DNA of 40,023 bases from Bacteroidales bacterium UBA5548 (GTDB lineage Bacteria; Bacteroidota; Bacteroidia; Bacteroidales; UBA932). The DNA lies in assembly GCA_002425935.1 (NCBI GenBank), contig DINE01000018.1, positions 70,381-110,403 on the forward strand. Direction: 5' to 3'. The notes under the pieces are model-generated. The model was not told where the DNA came from, made no database searches, and was given only the letters and a program-made list of their open reading frames with translations. Of the stretch, positions 15,569 to 23,662 are shown one piece after another. Numbering within the stretch: the first letter of the stretch is position 1; every line of letters starts with the position of its first letter. A program made the position numbers and the translations under genes.

Positions 15569-16166
15569 CTGTTTTCTCTCCTTTAACCTGATTTAAAATT
15601 TCAATAATCTGAGGCAAGACTGCCCTTTTGCCATCTGTAATGACTATATAATCTGCCTTTTGATGTCTGACAATATCAGAGCACTGCATATTCATTCTGT
15701 CTCTTACCTCCCTCTCAGTAATCCCATCTCTCTTAATTATTCTTCCAATTCTCACATCCTCAGGCGCACTAACCACAATAATCTTGTCTGCAATTGGGTG
15801 AAAAATTGGAGTCTCAAAAAAAATGGCACTCTCAAAAACTACAATCTCCTCACCTTTTATTCTCTGACTCTCTTGCCATATTTTAAAGTCAGCCAGAACT
15901 TTGGGGTGTACAATTTTGTTAACGCCTTCAAGCAGTACAGAATCCGAAAAAATAATACCGGCCATCGCCCGCCTGTCCAGACGCCCATCTATAAGTATTT
16001 TCTCTCCAAGCAGCCCAACAAGCTCTTTTAGTAACTCACTGTCGGAGTCATAAAGCTCCTTTGCTCTTATATCTGCAATATATGTAGGAACGCCCAGAGC
16101 CTTAAAGACTCTGATGACATAAGTTTTTCCGCTGCCGATTCCCCCTGTGCAGACTAAACAGACCAT
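15555..16166 (-). CDS. coaE: Dephospho-CoA kinase CoaE
   Basis: Last step of coenzyme A synthesis: phosphorylates the 3'-hydroxyl of dephospho-CoA using ATP. The P-loop GGIGSGKT is at residues 8-15, and the DIRAKELYD segment near residue 33 and a lid-region RxxxR pattern (REVRDRMNMQ) fit the family. At 203 aa it is the normal size. It lies 9 bp downstream of the YbbR-like gene and overlaps the DjlA-like gene. Confidence 0.95.
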   Translation of the reverse strand: MVCLVCTGGIGSGKTYVIRVFKALGVPTYIADIRAKELYDSDSELLKELVGLLGEKILIDGRLDRRAMAGIIFSDSVLLEGVNKIVHPKVLADFKIWQESQRIKGEEIVVFESAIFFETPIFHPIADKIIVVSAPEDVRIGRIIKRDGITEREVRDRMNMQCSDIVRHQKADYIVITDGKRAVLPQIIEILNQVKGEKTDGLR

Positions 16167-16175
16167 ATTGATTTA

Positions 16176-16625
16176 CTATTGGCGGCTATCTCTCCTTGGG
16201 ATAGCAAGAGTGATAGTATCGGAGCTGATATATTCCAGAGTAACCTTATCTCCAAGCCCTTCAGAGATAATATCCCTTATCTCTCCCGATAAGATGTAGA
16301 ATCTGTCCTGTTCACCCGGAACTCTTCTCAGGAACTTGTTGTCGGGTGAGATATAAAGATTCTTTCCCCTTACTCCGTACTTTTGCTGTAAAATATAGAA
16401 GCCGGATGCTCTTCCTCTTACAGTTAAAAGGTTCTCGGAAACCGCATCACCGCTCCTCCCAGGTAATGTGCTTTTTATTATAACATTATACTGGAACAGA
16501 TGGCTGTAATCAAATGATAATTTGTGTACAGACCAGATGACAAACGCGAGAAAGAGACAGAACAGGAATAGCAACATCTGTCTGCCTCTTTCATAACTGA
16601 CCGGCTTTTTGAAAAAATTTCCCAT
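16176..16625 (-). CDS. YbbR/CdaR-like single-pass membrane protein
   Basis: A 149-aa protein with a basic N-terminus, one membrane helix (about residues 17-33, LLFLFCLFLAFVIWSVH) and an extracytoplasmic beta-rich part with the YbbR-like segment VTLEYISSDTITLAI at the end. Bacteroidota often keep such a gene between yajC and coaE. Full YbbR/CdaR proteins have several repeats of about 80 aa; this one has about one. CdaR regulates a diadenylate cyclase in Firmicutes, but no cdaA is here, so that role is not supported. Confidence 0.75.
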   Translation of the reverse strand: MGNFFKKPVSYERGRQMLLFLFCLFLAFVIWSVHKLSFDYSHLFQYNVIIKSTLPGRSGDAVSENLLTVRGRASGFYILQQKYGVRGKNLYISPDNKFLRRVPGEQDRFYILSGEIRDIISEGLGDKVTLEYISSDTITLAIPRRDSRQ

Positions 16626-16638
16626 AGAGCACCTGTCT

Positions 16639-16950
16639 CTATTTTCCTGCAGGTATGTCTGTTATGTCCTTAACAATTGCCGATTTGTCAATTCTCAGCT
16701 TAACGTTGCTGTCAACTTCAACAAGAATGTATTGCTCTTTAATTTCGGCAACAACTCCGTAGATACCTCCTACTGTAACAACTTTGTCACCCTTAGCCAG
16801 GCTGCTGCGGAATTTGGCAAGCTCTTTCTGCTTTTTCTGTTGTGGTCTTATCATGAAGAAGTACATGACAACAAATATAAGGCCCATCATTATCAGAAAG
16901 GTCCAGTTTCCCTGCTGTGCCTGCTCCTGTAAAATTACATTAAAATTCAT
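16639..16950 (-). CDS. yajC: Preprotein translocase accessory subunit YajC
   Basis: Small inner-membrane partner of SecDF in the Sec translocon. It has 103 aa with one N-terminal membrane helix (residues 17-36, including MMGLIFVVMYFFMIRPQQKK). The cytosolic domain has the conserved FRSSLAKGDKVVTVGGIYG. RPQQKKQKE directly after the helix is the family hallmark. It has its own predicted promoter inside the nusB 3' end. Confidence 0.95.
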   Translation of the reverse strand: MNFNVILQEQAQQGNWTFLIMMGLIFVVMYFFMIRPQQKKQKELAKFRSSLAKGDKVVTVGGIYGVVAEIKEQYILVEVDSNVKLRIDKSAIVKDITDIPAGK

Positions 16951-16974
16951 TTTTTATCTTTTTAAATATTTATA

Positions 16975-17005
16975 CAAAATTAACTATTCTGCCGACCCTA
17001 CCAAA
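16975..17005 (-). promoter_or_regulatory. Internal promoter for yajC and downstream genes
   Basis: Minus strand TTTG (17005-17002), 19 nt, TAATTTTG (16982-16975), an exact TTTG-N19-TAnnTTTG. The -33 box lies in the last codons of nusB. The yajC ATG is about 25 nt downstream of the -7 box, so yajC to fabG can probably be transcribed without nusB. Confidence 0.6.
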
Positions 17006-17931
17006 CCCCGGCCTCTCTTTTCAACTTTTCCCTGCTCCTTTAAAGCCAGAAGTATCTTATCGAGCATTCCGTTAACAAAAACTTTACTGTTAGGTGTACT
17101 GTAAAATTTTGAGAGCTCTACATACTCATTTATTGTTACCTTAAGAGGTATATCGTGGAATGTAACAGCCTCTGCAATACCCATAACAATCAATGCAATA
17201 TCAGTTGATGCAAGTCTGTCGGTCTCCCAATTGAGAACATATCCGGATAAAAGAGCGGTGAATTCAGAATATCTTATAAGTGACACATTTAAAAGACGCA
17301 GAGCATAATCTCTGTCGTCATCTTTAAGGAATACTCCCGGATGTTCCATAACCGGCTCATCCTTAAGTAGAGATATCTTTTTAAGAATTATATTTACAAC
17401 AAAGGCGAGATCGTCCGACCAATATAGATTAGAGTCCTCCAGAAATCCGTTTAACTCGTCGCAATCTTCAAGCTCCTGCTCATAAAATGAGAGTAAAAGT
17501 TTAACATCCTGCTCCAGACTTCTCTCCGGAGAAGACATATACTCTTTATAATATTCACTTTTAACGAATGAGTTGAAAATCTTCTTAACAACCGCAGCAT
17601 GATCCGACCAGCCGAGCCCTCTTTTGCTGCAAAAATCGCGAATACGGGAGTCATCTTCAAGTAGGGCCAAAGCTCTGTTTTCGACAAATTTTCTGTTTGG
17701 ATTAGCCTCTTCAGGGGTAGGATGAAATTTCCCGAGGCCTGCCTCAATTTTTCTCTCGGCAAGAGCTTTGATTGCTCCTGGCAGTAATAGGAGAAGGTAA
17801 TACAACTCCTGTGTTTTACTGCAGCTGAGCAATAGCTCTTTCTCTGCCCCCGTAACGGAGTCTGAACCTGAATTAATACGACTGAAAAGAACCTTAAAGA
17901 CCTTGATACGAATCAATCTCCTGCTAATCAT
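16984..17931 (-). CDS. nusB: Transcription antitermination factor NusB, long Bacteroidota form
   Basis: RNA-binding factor that, with NusE (S10), supports antitermination in rRNA operons. The start was set at the ATG at 17931, giving MISRRLIRIKVFKVLFS and 315 aa. The alternative GTG at 17958 overlaps a -7 box. The NusB fold is in the C-terminal half (about 190-300: LLNVSLIRYSEFTALLSG, DIALIVMGIAEAVTFHDIPLKVTINEYVELSKFYST). The extra N-terminal helical region is typical of Bacteroidota and about doubles the usual 140-aa length. It heads the operon down to fabG. Confidence 0.9.
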   Translation of the reverse strand: MISRRLIRIKVFKVLFSRINSGSDSVTGAEKELLLSCSKTQELYYLLLLLPGAIKALAERKIEAGLGKFHPTPEEANPNRKFVENRALALLEDDSRIRDFCSKRGLGWSDHAAVVKKIFNSFVKSEYYKEYMSSPERSLEQDVKLLLSFYEQELEDCDELNGFLEDSNLYWSDDLAFVVNIILKKISLLKDEPVMEHPGVFLKDDDRDYALRLLNVSLIRYSEFTALLSGYVLNWETDRLASTDIALIVMGIAEAVTFHDIPLKVTINEYVELSKFYSTPNSKVFVNGMLDKILLALKEQGKVEKRGRGLVGSAE

Positions 17932-17957
17932 AAATGGACAAATTATCAAATATTTCA

Positions 17958-17965
17958 CAAAGATA
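17958..17965 (-). promoter_or_regulatory. -7 box TATCTTTG for nusB
   Basis: Minus-strand TAnnTTTG match. The predicted transcript start near 17952 gives a leader of about 20 nt to the ATG at 17931. The box includes the GTG that would be the alternative start, which argues against that start. Confidence 0.55.
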
Positions 17966-17969
17966 GATT

Positions 17970-17998
17970 TTTGTGCTTAAAAAATAATTTTATCTTTG
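17970..17998 (+). promoter_or_regulatory. Promoter for the PUR-family gene
   Basis: TATCTTTG at 17991-17998 on the plus strand, with a T-rich -33 region; TTTG at 17970-17973 stands 17 nt away, two short of the ideal spacing. The predicted start near 18004 leaves a very short leader before the ATG at 18015. Confidence 0.5.
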
Positions 17999-18014
17999 TA
18001 AAACAAATTTAAAT

Positions 18015-18374
18015 ATGAAAAAAATGTACTTCGAGGATTTTGACAACGCAGATGCAAATGAGCGTAACGGAGATGATGTCTTTTCAAAACCCGTGAGAGC
18101 AGGAAAAAGAACCTATTTCTTTGATGTTAAGGCCACTAAAAACAGCGATTATTACCTTACAATTACAGAAAGTAAGAGAAGAATCGACAAAGACGGGAGG
18201 TTCGTTTATGACAAACACAAGATATTTCTTTACAAAGAGGATTTTGAAAAATTCACACAAGGCCTGGAGGAGATAATCCAGTACATTCGCGAAAGAGTTC
18301 CTTCAATCAATGAAAAGGGGCAAAGAGAGGCTGTCGCAAACTCCTTTTCCGATGTTAACTTCGAAGAGTTGTAA
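18015..18374 (+). CDS. PUR-family nucleic-acid-binding protein (DUF3276)
   Basis: A 119-aa cytosolic protein of the PUR-alpha-like family, which binds single-stranded DNA or RNA through a beta-sheet/helix PUR repeat. One repeat is visible at about residues 27-95: KRTYFFDVKATKNSDYYLTITESKRR, KHKIFLYKEDF, then a helix FTQGLEEIIQYI. Bacterial members (DUF3276) are common in Bacteroidota. It is divergent from nusB, and its mRNA ends at the strong terminator shared with tRNA-Cys. The target nucleic acid is unknown. Confidence 0.88.
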   Translation: MKKMYFEDFDNADANERNGDDVFSKPVRAGKRTYFFDVKATKNSDYYLTITESKRRIDKDGRFVYDKHKIFLYKEDFEKFTQGLEEIIQYIRERVPSINEKGQREAVANSFSDVNFEEL

Positions 18375-18384
18375 ATTATGATAA

Positions 18385-18420
18385 AAAAAAAAGGCCGGCA
18401 TGTTATGCCGGCTTTTTTTT
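18385..18420. terminator. Bidirectional terminator shared by the PUR gene and tRNA-Cys
   Basis: GCCGGCAT (18394-18401) pairs perfectly with ATGCCGGC (18405-18412) around a 3-nt loop. It is flanked by an A run on the left and a T run on the right, so it works on both strands. It ends the PUR transcript on plus and the tRNA-Cys transcript on minus. Confidence 0.9.
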
Positions 18421-18421
18421 G

Positions 18422-18492
18422 AGGTACCCAGCAGAATCGAACTGCTGTTCACGGTTTTGCAGACCGTTGCCTAACCACTCGGCCAGGGTACC
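18422..18492 (-). tRNA. tRNA-Cys (anticodon GCA)
   Basis: A 71-nt cloverleaf on the minus strand. The acceptor pairs GGTACCC (18492-18486) with GGGTACC (18429-18423). The D stem is GCC/GGC, the anticodon stem ACGGT/ACCGT with loop CTGCAAA, and the T arm AGCAG TTCGATT CTGCT. The discriminator base is U, the known identity element for cysteine. CCA is not encoded. Confidence 0.97.
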
Positions 18493-18504
18493 GTTAAGAG
18501 TCGA

Positions 18505-18535
18505 CAAAGATAGCCATTTTTTCTTACCCTCCAAA
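18505..18535 (-). promoter_or_regulatory. Promoter of tRNA-Cys
   Basis: Minus strand TTTG (18535-18532), 19 nt, TATCTTTG (18512-18505): an exact TTTG-N19-TAnnTTTG. The tRNA 5' end lies 12 nt beyond the -7 box. Confidence 0.75.
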
Positions 18536-18539
18536 AGGA

Positions 18540-19439
18540 TTACTTAAGTTTTGACAATTTCATACTACTCACCACAATACCTGCAATTATCAAAAAAAGG
18601 CCAGATATGGTTGCCAGCCCTATCTTTTCGCCTAAAACAAAGTGTATCAGTATAAGTGATAAAACAGGTGAGAGGTAGGTTAACTGTGTTACTGTAAATC
18701 TGTTAGTAGCCAGATTAAGAGCCTTTCCCCAAATAATAAAGGTGAGTCCCATTTCAAAAATCCCTACATAAACTCCTGCCCAAAAACCTCTTAATGAGGG
18801 TAGCTCAAACCCCGTGAATAACATGAATATTATCAGATAGATAGTTCCAAACAAAAAGTTAAAAAATAGTCCGGCCGATGGATCAACTTTTGTGTCAATT
18901 TTTGACAACCAGTATGTTGCCCATACAAAAGCACTACCCAGCGCAAGCATAATGCCGATTACAGAAAGTTTTCCTTCGGCAGATGCGGCGTTATTTCCGG
19001 ATAACATTAATATGCCGGCAAAGCTTATTGCAATACCAAGTACCTGATACCACTTCATTCTCTGTTTTAAAAACAGAGAGATCATTATAATAAGTACAAC
19101 CTGCCATGAGTAGTTAAGGGGCTGAGCAATCTGGGCAGGTAAGAGAGAGTATGCCTTAAAAAGAACCAGGTAGTACAGAAAAGGGTTCAGAAACCCCATA
19201 AACGCACTTTTCCCCAATGCAGGTAAATCAGATAAAATAGTTGTCAATCCGGCAATTTTACCCCGAATCAGCAGGTCGGCAAATGAAATAATGAGTGTTG
19301 TAACTGAGGCTATCAGCAGCAGGGTTGTAAAATGCATCTCTTCAAGAGCAATTTTAAATGCTGTGGCAACTGTAGACCAGAAAAGGACTACAACGCCTGC
19401 CAGTAACAGAGCGTTACTCTGCTTTGTAAGCTTTCTCAT
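18540..19439 (-). CDS. DMT-superfamily (EamA) permease
   Basis: Inner-membrane transporter of the drug/metabolite superfamily, 299 aa with ten hydrophobic helices made of two EamA repeats (about residues 10-145 and 155-295). Features include VVLFWSTVATAFKIAL at the start and QPLNYSWQVVLIIMISLFLKQRM closing the first repeat. The gene start overlaps the aminopeptidase 3' end by 26 bp, so the two are coupled. Substrate is unknown; family members export amino acids or other metabolites. Confidence 0.88.
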   Translation of the reverse strand: MRKLTKQSNALLLAGVVVLFWSTVATAFKIALEEMHFTTLLLIASVTTLIISFADLLIRGKIAGLTTILSDLPALGKSAFMGFLNPFLYYLVLFKAYSLLPAQIAQPLNYSWQVVLIIMISLFLKQRMKWYQVLGIAISFAGILMLSGNNAASAEGKLSVIGIMLALGSAFVWATYWLSKIDTKVDPSAGLFFNFLFGTIYLIIFMLFTGFELPSLRGFWAGVYVGIFEMGLTFIIWGKALNLATNRFTVTQLTYLSPVLSLILIHFVLGEKIGLATISGLFLIIAGIVVSSMKLSKLK

Positions 19440-21894
19440 CTCTGAAAAGGTGATTTGACTGTTGTTTTATCTTTGAGACAATCATTGGATTGAGCTCTTT
19501 ATTTGCAGTAAGAAAATCAGAAACAGCTATTTTTGCCTCATGAGAACTATGAGAACCTAAAAGCGATCTTAACCAGTCCCTTGGGAAAAATATGTCTCCT
19601 GTTCTCTGTATCTCTTCAATTAAATTTAGTGACGGAGTTATAAATTTTACTGATTCACCGCTGCGGGTGAAGTGGTTCAGCAGAGCCAGTGATGCCGATG
19701 CTCTAGGTTCTATCTCTCTGTTCTCTCTCTTTTGAAGCGAATTAAATACTGAATCTCTCACAATCGGGTCAGGAGAGGTTGCCGGCCAGATATACCTGAA
19801 CTCATCTCTCCTCTCATTATCCCTGATTCTTGAAATTTGTCTTGAATAGATATAATCCCATCTATCCGGCATTCTGATTGCAAGTTCGTATGATAACTTC
19901 ATAAGATCTCTCTCTCCTGCATTTATCTGTTTCTGCTCCTCCGGCTTATCCCATATAGTGAATAGTCTGTCAGACATCTCCGGAGTGATAAATATCTCCT
20001 GCAATGCTCTAAAGGCCTGTATTCTTCTCTGTTTGTCGGAGTCATTAGCATATATTGACCAAAGTGACTTCTCTACCTCCTCAATAATACCTTTATGAAT
20101 TTCATTTTCATAAGGGCTTATATATCTTTGGATTGTCAAAAGTGTATAACCGATAATCCTGGAGTATATTAACGGATCTCTTTCATAACCAAGCATCACC
20201 GACGAGAAATATAGAAACTCATCGGGAGTTATATAGCCCTCTTCCATATTCTCGTAAAGATTTATGATCACGGATAGTCTTGACACTTCATCGGAAGGGA
20301 TTCCTTTTGCAAGTTCTGCAAACTGAGCCTTTGCCTCATCTTTTGTAAGAATAAACAGACCATATCCCATTCCATCTGAGTTGATTACAGAGTCTGAGAC
20401 TATATCTTGCTCCCATACAAGGGCTCTGCCAAAGGGATCACTCTGAAAATACTTAATCTCTCCGTTTTCATATGTGGCTCTAATGTGAGGTCGGCCCCTC
20501 TCCTCTACCCATACTCTGCTCCACTCTCTCAGGTCTTCGGGAGAGAGTTTGTCCAGTATGTCAATCAGCTGGTTCCATGTTGCATTTGAGTACGCATATG
20601 TTGTGAGATACTCTTTTATACCATCCCTGAACCGGTCATAACCCACCTTTCTTACAAGTTTCTCCATAACAATAGGGGCTTTGTTGTAGATGATATTTCC
20701 ATACACAAGGCCTGCATTGTTCAGGTTATCCAGCTTCTGCTGTATGGCGTTCGATCCAGCTGTTCTGTCTTCGGCATAAGAGGCAGGGAAGTAAGAGTTT
20801 ACAAAACTAACTTTATGGTCAACTTCCGGATAAAGAGGCGTAATTATCTGAGAAGCAAACCAGTTTGCAAATACCTCTTTTGTCCACACATCATCAAACC
20901 AGCTCATGGTAACATAGTCTCCAAACCACATATGAGCGGTTTCGTGTGCGATAAGCTTAGCTCTCTCCATCTTTTCGATAAGGGTAGCACCCTTTTCAAT
21001 GAACATTGTTCTGTCTGAGTATAGTGTTGCTCCTGTATGCTCCATCCCTCCGTACTGAAATCCCGGAATTATGGCAATGTCATATTTTTCAAATGGATAT
21101 GCAATACCTGTATACTCCTCAAGCCACTCCAGTGAGTAGAATATCTGAGAGGATATCTCTTCCCACTGAGCAAGTTTTACCGAGTCGCTCTCCTGATGGT
21201 ACGCATTAATTATCCTCTCACCTTTTTGTGCTGTCATTTTATTCAGAGTTCCTGCAACAAACGAGAAGAGGTATGTTGGTATGGGGTCAGTTGTATTATA
21301 TTTTAATGTTACTCTGTTGTTTTCAATGGTATCAGCAACAGAAAGAGCTCCGTTGGCAACGGCATCCCATCCATAAGGTATTGTCAGTGACAGGTTATAT
21401 GCTGCCTTAAGGTTTGGCTGGTCGAAGCATGGAAAGAGCGTTCTTGCTCTGTCAGGAACAAGTAAGGTGTAAAGCAGGTTTTTCCTTCTGTTAAGGGACT
21501 GCTCACCGGCACGAAAAGAGAAGCTGACACTATTTTCTCCCTTTTTAGCGTACTTATCCGGAATTACTAGATGCTCATTAATTATAACAGGATCTGTCTT
21601 AAAGCCGTTCACCTCTATTTGACCGATAACTCCTGAACCTTTGTATTCAGGTTTAAAATCGAGGATAATACTCTCTTTTTTTGCAAGATCAAATTGTATG
21701 GTTGCAGAAGCAACTATTGAGTCACTTATATTGGCAGGGATATCAAAATGCAGATCATATATAAGATTACTAATCGCATTTTTACGATGATCGGCAAGCT
21801 CTTTACTTACGCCCACAGATATTAGTGTGTCACTGCTATTGAGGCAACTCGATAAAGCAATGATATTGAACAGTATAAAACATAATTTTTTCAT
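19414..21894 (-). CDS. M1-family aminopeptidase, lipoprotein
   Basis: Zinc metallo-aminopeptidase that removes N-terminal residues from peptides, with 826 aa from the ATG at 21894. That start was chosen because MKKLCFILFNIIALSSC is a lipoprotein signal (cysteine 17), while the longer frame adds 12 unrelated residues. GGMEH, the substrate-amino-binding motif, is at residues 282-286. HETAH is at 317-321, with the third zinc ligand E340 in WTKEVF. The C-terminal half is the helical ERAP1-like part. The lipid anchor suggests periplasmic or surface peptide digestion. It is read after the methionine sulfoxide reductase gene with a 16-bp gap. Confidence 0.93.
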   Translation of the reverse strand: MKKLCFILFNIIALSSCLNSSDTLISVGVSKELADHRKNAISNLIYDLHFDIPANISDSIVASATIQFDLAKKESIILDFKPEYKGSGVIGQIEVNGFKTDPVIINEHLVIPDKYAKKGENSVSFSFRAGEQSLNRRKNLLYTLLVPDRARTLFPCFDQPNLKAAYNLSLTIPYGWDAVANGALSVADTIENNRVTLKYNTTDPIPTYLFSFVAGTLNKMTAQKGERIINAYHQESDSVKLAQWEEISSQIFYSLEWLEEYTGIAYPFEKYDIAIIPGFQYGGMEHTGATLYSDRTMFIEKGATLIEKMERAKLIAHETAHMWFGDYVTMSWFDDVWTKEVFANWFASQIITPLYPEVDHKVSFVNSYFPASYAEDRTAGSNAIQQKLDNLNNAGLVYGNIIYNKAPIVMEKLVRKVGYDRFRDGIKEYLTTYAYSNATWNQLIDILDKLSPEDLREWSRVWVEERGRPHIRATYENGEIKYFQSDPFGRALVWEQDIVSDSVINSDGMGYGLFILTKDEAKAQFAELAKGIPSDEVSRLSVIINLYENMEEGYITPDEFLYFSSVMLGYERDPLIYSRIIGYTLLTIQRYISPYENEIHKGIIEEVEKSLWSIYANDSDKQRRIQAFRALQEIFITPEMSDRLFTIWDKPEEQKQINAGERDLMKLSYELAIRMPDRWDYIYSRQISRIRDNERRDEFRYIWPATSPDPIVRDSVFNSLQKRENREIEPRASASLALLNHFTRSGESVKFITPSLNLIEEIQRTGDIFFPRDWLRSLLGSHSSHEAKIAVSDFLTANKELNPMIVSKIKQQSNHLFRDEKAYKAE

Positions 21895-21910
21895 AGAAAT
21901 TCCGGTTTTT

Positions 21911-22408
21911 TTATAATCCGGTCTGTTCAAACTCTCTCATAAGAGTTTCAAGAAACTCAGCATCGGTTTCATCAAATGAATTAAGAGAGTCACTGTCAAT
22001 ATCAAGAACTGCAACAACTTTATTATTGTGAAAGAGTGGCACCACAATCTCGGATTTTGAGAGAGAGCTGCAGGCGATGTGGCCGGGGAACTCCTCTACA
22101 TCGGGAACGATAATGGTTTTGCCCTCTTTCCACGCTGTTCCGCATACTCCCTTTCCATAAGAGATCCTTGTACAGGCAACCGGACCCTGAAACGGGCCCA
22201 GAACAAGAACATCTCTGCTTATCTCCTGATCGTGTTTTACAATATAGAATCCTACCCAGAAAAAACCGAATGCCTCTTTCAGGGCCGCAGCAATATTTGC
22301 AAGGTTTGCGGTTGAATCAGGTTCATGACTTATAAGTGACTTAATCTGGGGAATAAGTTCGGTGTATACTTCCCTTTTTCCGGTTGCAGAGATCTCTATC
22401 TTTTCCAT
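21911..22408 (-). CDS. msrC: Free methionine-(R)-sulfoxide reductase (fRMsr)
   Basis: GAF-domain enzyme that reduces free methionine-(R)-sulfoxide. At 165 aa it is one GAF domain. The three catalytic cysteines are conserved: C79 (GPVACTRI), C89 (GKGVCGTA) and C113 (GHIACSS). Their spacing (10 and 24 residues) matches E. coli fRMsr as I recall it (C84, C94, C118). WVGFYIV and the C-terminal VVAVLDIDSDSLNSFDETD are also family-typical. It heads a short operon with the M1 peptidase and the DMT permease. Confidence 0.95.
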   Translation of the reverse strand: MEKIEISATGKREVYTELIPQIKSLISHEPDSTANLANIAAALKEAFGFFWVGFYIVKHDQEISRDVLVLGPFQGPVACTRISYGKGVCGTAWKEGKTIIVPDVEEFPGHIACSSLSKSEIVVPLFHNNKVVAVLDIDSDSLNSFDETDAEFLETLMREFEQTGL

Positions 22409-22437
22409 TGATGCAGATTTGGTGTTTATACTATCTG

Positions 22438-22445
22438 CAAAGATA
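22438..22445 (-). promoter_or_regulatory. -7 box TATCTTTG for the msrC operon
   Basis: Minus-strand TAnnTTTG match in the gap after rlmI, 29 nt before the msrC start codon. No -33 TTTG is present at normal spacing. Confidence 0.5.
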
Positions 22446-22462
22446 TGAAAAGAGAGTTGATG

Positions 22463-23662
22463 TTACTCTACATAGAGCATAACTCCTTTCAGGTACTCTC
22501 CTTCGGGGTGATAAATGTTTACAGGGTGGTCAGAGGGCTGTGATAACCTCTCCAGAATCCTGACTTTTCTGCCGGTTCTTGCTGCGGCTGAAAAAACAGC
22601 TTCGGTAAAGGATTTTCTGTCAACCACCTGCGAGCAACTATATGTAAATACAATGCCACCCGGAGAGACCTTTTGTATTGCCTCATAGTTAAGCCGGGAA
22701 TAGGCCCTCAGAGCATTGTTCAGTGCATCTCTGTGTTTGGCAAATGCAGGCGGGTCTACAATAATGATATCGTACCTTCCGGCCTGTGACTCTCTCATGA
22801 AATCGATAGCATCGGTACAATGTGATGTATGGCACTGAGATGGTAAAATAATATTTGCCTCTCTGTTGAGTCCGACATTAATTTCAAGCATCTCAACTGC
22901 CGGTTTTGAACTGTCAACAGATACTACCTCTGTTGCACCTCCTGCAAGTGCGTAAACTGAGAAGCCCCCGGTATAACAGAAGAGATTCAATACCCTTTTC
23001 CCAGATGAGTGGGACTTAACCAACATTCTGTTATCTCTCTGATCGAGGAAAAAGCCTGTTTTCTGTCCACTTTTCCAATCTATCATAAAGAGGTGACCGT
23101 TTTCGCTGATAACAGAGCGGTCTGCAGGATCACCCCAGATATAGCCATCTGACAGCTCCAGTCCTGCCTTAAACGGGGCTGTTGACGAGCTCTTGTTGAA
23201 TACTGCTTTAAGAGACTCTCCGTATGCCTGTTTCAACGCCTCTGTAACAGCGTCTTTGGAAAGCAGAATACCGGCTGAGTGTGCCTGCATTACGGCAACT
23301 CCGTTATAGTAGTCAACAATCAGCCCCGGAAGCATATCTCCCTCTCCGTGGATAAGCCTGTATGCATTGGTGTTTGCACACCTTTTAAGGAGCTCACCCT
23401 CTCTCATTTGCAAAGCTGCTCTCACTCTCTGAATCCAAAAATCAGCCTCATAGGCTGATTTATCAAAACTTAGCATGCGAACAGTAATGCTCCCTTTCTG
23501 GTAATGTCCTGCTCCCAGATAATCTCCCTGAAATGAAATTACATCACAGATATCACCCTCAAGCGGGTCTCCTTCAATTTTTTGGATAGCTCCGGAAAAG
23601 ACCCAGGGATGGAATCGTTTCAGGGACTCTTCTCTCCCCTTTTTAAGATATATTTTTGGCAT
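22463..23662 (-). CDS. rlmI: SAM-dependent rRNA cytosine methyltransferase, RlmI family
   Basis: Class I methyltransferase of the RlmI family, which makes 5-methylcytosine in 23S rRNA. It has 399 aa. The N-terminal PUA domain (about 1-75) includes RFHPWVFSGAI. A central EEHUD-like domain follows, then the Rossmann MTase with LNLFCYTGGFSVYALAGGA as the SAM-binding loop and DPPAFA as the catalytic-type loop IVDPPAFAKHR. It overlaps the exonuclease gene by 20 bp and is last in the glnN-led operon. The exact target base cannot be read from sequence. Confidence 0.93.
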   Translation of the reverse strand: MPKIYLKKGREESLKRFHPWVFSGAIQKIEGDPLEGDICDVISFQGDYLGAGHYQKGSITVRMLSFDKSAYEADFWIQRVRAALQMREGELLKRCANTNAYRLIHGEGDMLPGLIVDYYNGVAVMQAHSAGILLSKDAVTEALKQAYGESLKAVFNKSSSTAPFKAGLELSDGYIWGDPADRSVISENGHLFMIDWKSGQKTGFFLDQRDNRMLVKSHSSGKRVLNLFCYTGGFSVYALAGGATEVVSVDSSKPAVEMLEINVGLNREANIILPSQCHTSHCTDAIDFMRESQAGRYDIIIVDPPAFAKHRDALNNALRAYSRLNYEAIQKVSPGGIVFTYSCSQVVDRKSFTEAVFSAAARTGRKVRILERLSQPSDHPVNIYHPEGEYLKGVMLYVE

